A stretch of 64,000 nt of DNA. It comes from Devosia sediminis (lineage in GTDB: Bacteria > Pseudomonadota > Alphaproteobacteria > Rhizobiales > Devosiaceae). The stretch spans positions 118,055 to 182,054 of the forward strand of contig NZ_JAEKMH010000005.1 of NCBI RefSeq assembly GCF_016411825.1, read 5' to 3'. Position 1 is the first letter of the stretch; each line of letters opens with the position of its first letter. Positions 56,924 through 64,000 of this stretch are shown piece after piece. Made by a program: the position numbers and the translations under genes. The notes below the pieces were generated by a model. It made no database searches. It was not told the DNA's origin and was given only the letters and a program-made list of their open reading frames with translations.

Positions 56924-58225
56924 ATGGCCCAGACCAGCCTTTTCGCCCGCCTTGTTGCCCTTGTCGGCGGCGCCGCCGTCGCCATCCGCCATTCCGGCGA
57001 TGGCCCGCGTCCACCGGCCTATGGCACCGCCCCTGCCATTCCCGATCCCAAGCCCCAGGGCAAGATCCCGACCCTCAAGATGCCGACGGCAGAGGGCTGG
57101 AAGGGCGATCACAAGCCGACCCCGGCGCCGGGCCTCAAGGTCAATGCCTTTGCCCGCGATCTCGTGCATCCACGCAATGTCGTCGTGCTGCCCAATGGCG
57201 ATGTGCTGGTCGCCGAATCCATGGGTGAGGATGGCAAGCCGTCCGGCCTCTTCAACCACGCCATGGCGGCGACCATGAAGAGGGCCGGGGCCCGTGGCGA
57301 CAGCCCGAACCGGGTGACCCTGCTGCGCGACGCCGATGGTGACGGGGTGGCCGAAGAGCGCCATGCTTATATCGAGAATGTGCGCCAGCCCTTTGGCATT
57401 GCGTTGGTCGGCTCGACGCTCTATGTGGGCGCATCCGACGCCGTCCTCGCCTATCCCTATGTGGCTGGCGCCAACAAGATCACGTCGCCCGGCAAGAAGC
57501 TGATGGACCTGATCCCCGGCGGGCACTGGACGCGCAATCTCATCGCGTCGGCCGATGGCACAAAACTCTATGTGGCCGTTGGCTCGCTGAGCAATATCGG
57601 CGATGCCGGCATGGCTGCCGAGGAAAACCGCGCCTGCATCCACGAACTTGACCTCGTCACCGGCCAGTCGCGCATCTTCGGCGCTGGCCTGCGCAATCCG
57701 GTCGGCATGGCCTGGGAGCCGGTTGGCGGGAAGCTCTGGACCGTGGTCAACGAGCGCGACGGCCTCGGCGACGAAACCCCGCCCGACTACCTGACCTCGG
57801 TCATCGACGGCGGCTTTTATGGCTGGCCCTATTGCTACTGGAACCGCGTTGTCGACGATCGCGTGCCGCAGGATGCAGCCAAGGTGGCCTCGGCTCTGCA
57901 GCCCGATTATGCGCTGGGCGGCCACACCGCCTCGCTCGGCCTCTGCTGGCTGCCCGAAGGCACGCTGCCGGGCTTCCCTTCCGGCATGGCCATCGGCCAG
58001 CATGGCTCGTGGAACCGCTCGAAGCTCTCCGGCTACAAGCTGGCCTTTGTCGAGTTCCAGAATGGCAAGCCGGTGGGCATGCCGCGCGAAATCCTCAAGG
58101 ATTTCCTCTCGGCCGACGAGAAATTCTCTTATGGCCGTCCGGTGGGCGTGGCGCTGGCCAGCGATGGCGCGGTGCTGATGGCTGACGATGTGGGCGACGT
58201 CATCTGGCGGGTGACCGGCGCCTGA
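56924..58225 (+). CDS. PQQ-type sugar (sorbosone) dehydrogenase
   Basis: A 433-residue six-bladed propeller protein of the soluble glucose/sorbosone dehydrogenase family, exported through an N-terminal hydrophobic segment (LFARLVALVGGAAVA). Family stretches: HPRNVVVLPNGDVLVAESMG, LYVAVGSLSNIGDAG, GLRNPVGMAWEP, and IGQHGSWNRSKLSGYKLAFV. It oxidises aldoses in the periplasm with PQQ. It lies 129 bp after the ATP-grasp gene; a weak GGGGC-GGCGA-GCCCC hairpin is in the gap, so it may be a separate unit. Confidence 0.9.
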   Translation: MAQTSLFARLVALVGGAAVAIRHSGDGPRPPAYGTAPAIPDPKPQGKIPTLKMPTAEGWKGDHKPTPAPGLKVNAFARDLVHPRNVVVLPNGDVLVAESMGEDGKPSGLFNHAMAATMKRAGARGDSPNRVTLLRDADGDGVAEERHAYIENVRQPFGIALVGSTLYVGASDAVLAYPYVAGANKITSPGKKLMDLIPGGHWTRNLIASADGTKLYVAVGSLSNIGDAGMAAEENRACIHELDLVTGQSRIFGAGLRNPVGMAWEPVGGKLWTVVNERDGLGDETPPDYLTSVIDGGFYGWPYCYWNRVVDDRVPQDAAKVASALQPDYALGGHTASLGLCWLPEGTLPGFPSGMAIGQHGSWNRSKLSGYKLAFVEFQNGKPVGMPREILKDFLSADEKFSYGRPVGVALASDGAVLMADDVGDVIWRVTGA

Positions 58226-58231
58226 GGCCGG

Positions 58232-59221
58232 TCAACCCAGCGGAACGCGGCCGCCCAGCTCGTCCTCGATATGGGCCCGCACGATATCGTCGAAGCTGGT
58301 TTCGGCGCGAAAACCCAGTGACAGCGCGCGCTGCGCGCTGAAATTCTGCGGCCACCCGGCGACAATGCGGCCGATGGTTTCGTCGGGCGCGCGGCGAACC
58401 AGCGCAACGACCCGCTTGCCGCCAAATCGCTCGAGTGCGGCGAGTTCCTCGGCGATGGTGGCCGAGAGCCCGGGCATGGTGAGGTTGCGCCGCTGTTCCA
58501 GGGCGGCAGCATCGAGCTCTGCCGCATGTATCAGGAAGCCCACGGCCGAGCGTGGCGAGGAAAACCAGTGGCGGACGTCGTCGGCGACCGGGAGCACCGC
58601 CTCCACGCCATTGAGCGGCTCGCGGATGATACCCGAAAAGAAACCCGAGGCCGCCTTGTTGGGCGCGCCGGGGCGCACGACGATGGTGGGCAGGCGAATG
58701 CCCACGCCGTCAAAAAATCCGCGCCGCGAATAGTCCGCCAGCAGTAGTTCGCAGATGGCCTTCTGCGTGCCGTAGCTGGTGAGCGGCGTATGCGCCATGT
58801 CGTCGGGAATGGACGCGGGCAGGGGCGTACCGAAGACGGCGATCGAGGAGGTGAAGACGAGGCGCGGACACCAGGGCGCGACTAGGCCCTCTCGCCGAAT
58901 TGCCTCGAACAAGAGCCGCGTTCCGTCGAGATTAATGGCATAGCCCTTCTCGAAGTCGGCCTCGGCTTCGCCCGAGACGATTGCGGCCAGATGAAAGATC
59001 ACGTCCGGCCGGCTGGCGACCAGCACGTCTGCCGCGCCGGGCAGCGACAGGTCCGCGGCCACTACCGAGACATGAAACGGCGCCAGCGTCAGCATCGGGG
59101 CCTCGACATCGGCCAGGGTCAGTGCCGTGATCGGTTTGCCGCCCAGTTCCCCTGCCGCGATCAGCGCCTCGGTGAGCTTGCGTCCGACCATGCCGGCCGC
59201 ACCAATAATGAGAATATGCAC
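58232..59221 (-). CDS. denD: D-erythronate dehydrogenase-like SDR protein
   Basis: A 329-residue NAD-dependent short-chain dehydrogenase. It has HILIIGAAGMVGRKLTEALI (NAD loop), FTSSIAVFGTPLP (Ser), YGTQKAICELLL (catalytic Tyr and Lys) and RLPTIVVRPGAPNKAASGFF, the last typical of DenD, which oxidises D-erythronate at C2. No erythronate kinase (DenK) or other acid-sugar genes are adjacent, so the assignment rests on sequence alone. Convergent with the PQQ dehydrogenase. Confidence 0.8.
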   Translation of the reverse strand: MHILIIGAAGMVGRKLTEALIAAGELGGKPITALTLADVEAPMLTLAPFHVSVVAADLSLPGAADVLVASRPDVIFHLAAIVSGEAEADFEKGYAINLDGTRLLFEAIRREGLVAPWCPRLVFTSSIAVFGTPLPASIPDDMAHTPLTSYGTQKAICELLLADYSRRGFFDGVGIRLPTIVVRPGAPNKAASGFFSGIIREPLNGVEAVLPVADDVRHWFSSPRSAVGFLIHAAELDAAALEQRRNLTMPGLSATIAEELAALERFGGKRVVALVRRAPDETIGRIVAGWPQNFSAQRALSLGFRAETSFDDIVRAHIEDELGGRVPLG

Positions 59222-59286
59222 GCCAATCCTCCCTGGCTATCGCCGCCAGTTGAGCACTGGCCGGAGGGTAACGTCCAGCAAAGAGA

Positions 59287-59316
59287 AAAGGCCGGCGTCG
59301 CGAGGCACCGGCCTTT
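59287..59316 (-). terminator. Intrinsic terminator after the second barrel gene
   Basis: AAAGGCCGG and CCGGCCTTT form a nine-base-pair stem; on the minus strand it ends in TTTCTC. It lies 42 bp beyond the barrel gene stop. Confidence 0.8.
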
Positions 59317-59357
59317 ATTGGTATACGCGGCGGTCGTGGCGGGCCGCCACGACGCGC

Positions 59358-60083
59358 TTAGTTGAAGCGGTAGCGGACGGTGCCGCGGATTTCGTGCGCC
59401 AGCGAGTTGTTGACCTCGTAGGTGGAGGCCGCAACTTCGTTGCGGATCGAGTTCACATAGATGCCGCGATAGCCGATATCGGCGACGAGATCGCCATAGT
59501 CGACACCGAAGCCCACCATGAGCGCGGCTGCGGGGCTGAGATTGTGCCCGACCGAATCCTGGGCACCGGTGCCCGGAGTGGTGGTGTAGATATAGTGGTT
59601 GTTGGCAAAGCCGACGCCGGCACCGCCATAAACAAAGGTACCTTTGCCCGGGCCGTCACCGCTCAGGTAATAGTCGTAATAGGCGTTGGCCAGGACGATG
59701 GTCGAGCGCAGGTTGAGCGAATGCGGGCCGGCGGTCAGCGTGGTGCCGGTGGGCACTTCGCCGGTCATGCCGTCATTGCTGAACGTGTCTGCCGTCACGT
59801 CGAAGCGCAGGCCGTTGCCCAGTTCGTAGCCGACGCCGACGCCCAGCGACAGGCCGCTGCCGCCGCGGGTGACCGGCACGTCGACATTGAGATCGGGGTG
59901 ACGGCTCGTATGTGCCCACATGCCGTTCATGGCCACGCTGCCGCGCAGGTAAAAGGCGCCGCCGAGGCCCGCATCAACGTCCGGGATCTCGATGACCGGG
60001 GGATAGAACATATCGGCCGCCAGGGCCGGCGCTGCAATGGCCGAGGCTCCTGCCATCAGCACTGCTGCAAAGAGGCTACGCAT
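59358..60083 (-). CDS. Outer-membrane beta-barrel protein
   Basis: A 241-residue barrel protein. Signal peptide MRSLFAAVLMAGASAIAAPA (cleavage near LAAD), then strand-like segments (AFYLRGSVAMNGMWAH, LGVGVGYELGNGLRFDVTAD, FVYGGAGVGFANNHYIY) and a C-terminal HEIRGTVRYRFN. It is a distant relative of the gene at 4894-5574, not a recent copy, yet the two share promoter blocks. A perfect CtrA box lies 62 bp upstream. Confidence 0.88.
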   Translation of the reverse strand: MRSLFAAVLMAGASAIAAPALAADMFYPPVIEIPDVDAGLGGAFYLRGSVAMNGMWAHTSRHPDLNVDVPVTRGGSGLSLGVGVGYELGNGLRFDVTADTFSNDGMTGEVPTGTTLTAGPHSLNLRSTIVLANAYYDYYLSGDGPGKGTFVYGGAGVGFANNHYIYTTTPGTGAQDSVGHNLSPAAALMVGFGVDYGDLVADIGYRGIYVNSIRNEVAASTYEVNNSLAHEIRGTVRYRFN

Positions 60084-60118
60084 AACGAAGTTCCTTTGGT
60101 TGCCACGACACCAGGTCG

Positions 60119-60227
60119 ATTGCAGCCAATATCAGGCAAACTTCTTAAAGTGCGCTTAACCTAAAAATTTAACCCTACTGCACAGTCAACATCAGTGGTT
60201 TACGAGCCGTTACTTCACGGCTCGGTA
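60119..60227 (-). promoter_or_regulatory. Promoter region of the second barrel gene: shared 12-mer, CtrA box, inverted repeat
   Basis: Three elements: ATTGCAGCCAAT at 60119-60130 (identical at 5605-5616), a perfect CtrA box TTAA-AGTGCGC-TTAA at 60145-60159, and an inverted repeat CGAGCCGT-TACTTC-ACGGCTCG at 60203-60224 whose right arm extends into ACGGCTCGGTA, also found at 5623-5633. The inverted repeat lacks a T-run, so an operator is more likely than a terminator. Confidence 0.7.
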
Positions 60228-60255
60228 GTTACACTCTGGTAAGGACTTGTGCGTG

Positions 60256-61599
60256 TCAGGCGACCTGGCGAATGGCGGATTCCACCTGCCCGACCACGGT
60301 CTCGACCAGGGCCGCATCATCGGCCTCGCCCATGACGCGGATGACGGGTTCCGTGCCCGAGGCGCGGACCACAAGGCGCCCGCCCTTGCCCAGCATGGCC
60401 TGGCCATCGGCAATGGCCTGGATGACCTGCTGGTGCTCGAGCGGCTTGCCGGACTTGAACTTCACGCTCCTCAGGAGCTGCGGCACCTTTTCGAAGCGGG
60501 CGCAGATTTCCGAGATCGGGCGGTCGCGCTGCTTGAGCACGGAGAGCAGTTGCAGCGCCGCGACGAGGCCATCGCCCGTCGTGGTGAAATCCGACAGGAT
60601 GATGTGGCCCGACTGTTCGCCGCCGACATTGAAACCCTTGGCGCGCATGGCTTCGAGCACATAGCGGTCGCCCACCTGGGTGCGTTCGAGGGTGAGGCCG
60701 AGCCCGGTCAGGTGGCGCTCGAGACCCAGATTGGACATGATGGTGGCGACGATGCCGCCACCCACCAGCATCTGGCGCTCCAGCCAGCTCTCGGCGATCA
60801 CGGCCATGAACTGGTCGCCGTCGACCACATTGCCCTTTTCGTCGATGATGATGACGCGGTCGGCGTCGCCGTCGAGGGCAATGCCGATATCGGCGCGCAC
60901 TTCCTTGACCTTGGCGGCCACCGCTTCGGGGGCGGTCGAGCCCACCTTGTGATTGATGTTGAAGCCATCGGGTTCACCGCCGATGGTGAAGACCTCGGCG
61001 CCCAGTTCCCAGAGGGCTACCGGGGCGACCTTGTAGGCCGCGCCATTGGCGCAGTCGAGCACGACACGCAGGCCTGTCAGGTCGATGTTCCGGGGCAGGG
61101 TACGCTTGGCATATTCGATATAGCGGGTGCGTGCTTCCTCGTCGCGATGGGCGCGGCCGATGTCGCGGCCACGGGCTAGGTGCTTGGTCATGTCGCTGTC
61201 GATCAGCGCCTCGATCTCAAGTTCCAGCTCGTCGCTGAGCTTGTAGCCGTCGGGACGGAACAGCTTGATGCCGTTGTCGTCAAAGGGGTTGTGGGAGGCC
61301 GAGATCATGACGCCGAGGTCGGCGCGCAGCGAACGGGTCAGCATGGCCACGGCGGGGGTCGGCATCGGCCCGAGCAGATAGACGTCCATGCCAACGGCGG
61401 TGAAACCGGCGGTCAGCGCCTGCTCGATCATATAACCCGAGCGGCGGGTGTCCTTGCCGATCACCACGCGGTTGCGGTGGTCGCCGCGCACGAATTTGGT
61501 GCCGGCCGCCATGCCCACCTTGAGGGCGAGCTCGGGGGTGAGTTTGTCGCCATTTGCGAGACCGCGAATGCCGTCAGTGCCGAAATATCTGCGGGCCAT
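60256..61599 (-). CDS. glmM: Phosphoglucosamine mutase
   Basis: Converts glucosamine-6-phosphate to glucosamine-1-phosphate for peptidoglycan and lipopolysaccharide. 447 residues: [11 protein letters not shown] at the start, the phospho-serine Ser102 in MISASHNP, the metal loop in [10 protein letters not shown], the sugar motif [10 protein letters not shown], and [12 protein letters not shown] at the end. It lies downstream of ftsH, the usual arrangement. Confidence 0.97.
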   Translation of the reverse strand: MARRYFGTDGIRGLANGDKLTPELALKVGMAAGTKFVRGDHRNRVVIGKDTRRSGYMIEQALTAGFTAVGMDVYLLGPMPTPAVAMLTRSLRADLGVMISASHNPFDDNGIKLFRPDGYKLSDELELEIEALIDSDMTKHLARGRDIGRAHRDEEARTRYIEYAKRTLPRNIDLTGLRVVLDCANGAAYKVAPVALWELGAEVFTIGGEPDGFNINHKVGSTAPEAVAAKVKEVRADIGIALDGDADRVIIIDEKGNVVDGDQFMAVIAESWLERQMLVGGGIVATIMSNLGLERHLTGLGLTLERTQVGDRYVLEAMRAKGFNVGGEQSGHIILSDFTTTGDGLVAALQLLSVLKQRDRPISEICARFEKVPQLLRSVKFKSGKPLEHQQVIQAIADGQAMLGKGGRLVVRASGTEPVIRVMGEADDAALVETVVGQVESAIRQVA

Positions 61600-61675
61600 G
61601 TCTCAATCCCCGTTTCACTGGTCTTGGAAGTCTAATACCACTTTGCGCAGCTTTATCCGAGTGTCCGGCAAAGCG

Positions 61676-61700
61676 AAAGGGTCGCCTTGCGGCGACCCTT
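61676..61700 (-). terminator. Intrinsic terminator between ftsH and glmM
   Basis: On the minus strand AAGGGTCGCC-GCAA-GGCGACCCTTT, followed by CGCTTTG. It lies about 20 bp beyond the ftsH stop and suggests that glmM has its own promoter or depends on readthrough. Confidence 0.75.
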
Positions 61701-61720
61701 AACTGGACTGCTTAACGCCG

Positions 61721-63652
<1,932 letters not shown>

Positions 63653-64000
63653 CAAATCCTGTCCCGGAGAGGCCGGCGCATGGCACGCGCCAGTGTTGGG
63701 CGAATGTAAGACCCTCATTGGGGCGTTACAAGGGCAAGACCTCGGCTCTTCGGGCCTTTCCGTCCAGTCATAATGTCGCGATGGGGTTAATACGCGGTGG
63801 CGAGCAAAAGGATGCAATGGCAGCGGTCTTGTCCGGTCGGCTGTCGGCCTCCGGTTGGACTATTGACGGACCCCGAGGCGGCTGGCGCCTCATGAGATTA
63901 AAAATGCGAGACGCATACCGCCCCGGGGCGCCGGTTTTTGGAACTGTCCGGCGGCGGGGGATCGCTCGTCCCGTCGCGGCCGGACTGGAACCTGTGGGAC
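63653..64000. other. Right-edge region upstream of ftsH, no gene assigned
   Basis: In many relatives tilS lies upstream of ftsH. A minus-strand frame open from the edge to a stop at 63768-63770 is possible but is dominated by Pro, Arg and Ser and does not look like the end of TilS. AACCCCATCGCG near 63785 could be a heat-shock (sigma-32) minus-10 element for ftsH; this is weak. Confidence 0.4.

Noticed and set aside
55961..58003. 680-codon minus-strand frame opposite the ATP-grasp and PQQ dehydrogenase genes
   Set aside because: It crosses two convincing genes and a gap, with no motif of its own.
61676..61708. CtrA-like site in CTTAACTGGACTGCTTAAC near 61697
   Set aside because: The two TTAA words are nine bases apart, not seven, and lie by a terminator.
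63768..64000. C-terminus of tilS at the right edge
   Set aside because: The open frame is Pro/Arg/Ser-rich and lacks the hydrophobic pattern expected of TilS. Sequence beyond the edge would be needed.

Overview
This window reads as a GC-rich alphaproteobacterial chromosome of the order Hyphomicrobiales (Rhizobiales), most like Devosia or a close relative. The evidence is a set of order-specific proteins (TrcR/DUF1013, RcdA/DUF1465, DUF1192, two DUF465 proteins, a free-standing aa3 oxidase subunit IV), a split three-gene pnt operon, a serC leader RNA, RIME-like palindromes, and four perfect CtrA boxes (TTAA-N7-TTAA) in front of genes. The genus is an inference. I see no tRNA or rRNA genes, CRISPR array, prophage, transposase or plasmid genes. 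This is core chromosome with a few accessory cassettes.

Layout. 1-7.5 kb: the 5' part of dxs, two periplasmic peptidoglycan enzymes (M15/DUF882 and an L,D-transpeptidase), an outer-membrane barrel protein and a sigma-54 response regulator behind a CtrA box. 7.3-14.7 kb: a divergent pair of DUF465 genes, purEK, a hydrolase, rpsU, a three-gene operon (DsbA-like, hydrolase, Bcr/CflA transporter), a small membrane protein and slyX. 14.7-17.7 kb: a LuxR-type regulator divergent from a secreted alginate-lyase-like protein. 17.8-24.9 kb: pntB/pntAB/pntAA, a 54-residue oxidase subunit, PepF, TauE and TrcR. 25-28.4 kb: a cell-cycle neighbourhood (DUF1192, two small genes, rcdA) with a CtrA box and an intrinsic terminator that together outline a short RNA, then ynfA and rpmE. 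28.5-34.7 kb: an ABC exporter, thiamine pyrophosphokinase, and divergently a TPP riboswitch with thiBPQ. 34.7-43.2 kb: a large membrane-anchored protein of unknown function, purA, a DMT transporter, an aldo/keto reductase and serC-serA. 43.4-45.7 kb: an unusual three-gene cassette (amidase, membrane protein, secreted protein). 46.6-50.4 kb: nrdHIEF behind an 836-bp gene-free leader. 50.4-58.2 kb: a second LuxR paralogue, then sqdB, an N-formylglutamate-amidohydrolase-like protein, a DUF1704 (QEGLA/MATCAP-like) metallopeptidase, a GshB-like ATP-grasp ligase and a PQQ-type sugar dehydrogenase. 58.2-63.7 kb: a DenD-like dehydrogenase, a second outer-membrane barrel, glmM and ftsH.

How the parts fit. 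Much of the window concerns envelope and cell-cycle control. CtrA boxes lie 45-90 bp upstream of most of the genes they face (the rcdA site is farther), and the CtrA-control proteins RcdA and TrcR are encoded in the same neighbourhood. The two barrel genes, 54 kb apart, share a promoter module. The most novel-looking locus is 51.8-56.8 kb. It pairs an ATP-grasp peptide ligase with a zinc peptidase of the family that removes the C-terminal tyrosine of tubulin in animals, behind a CtrA box. This could be a bacterial add-and-remove system for a peptide or protein end.
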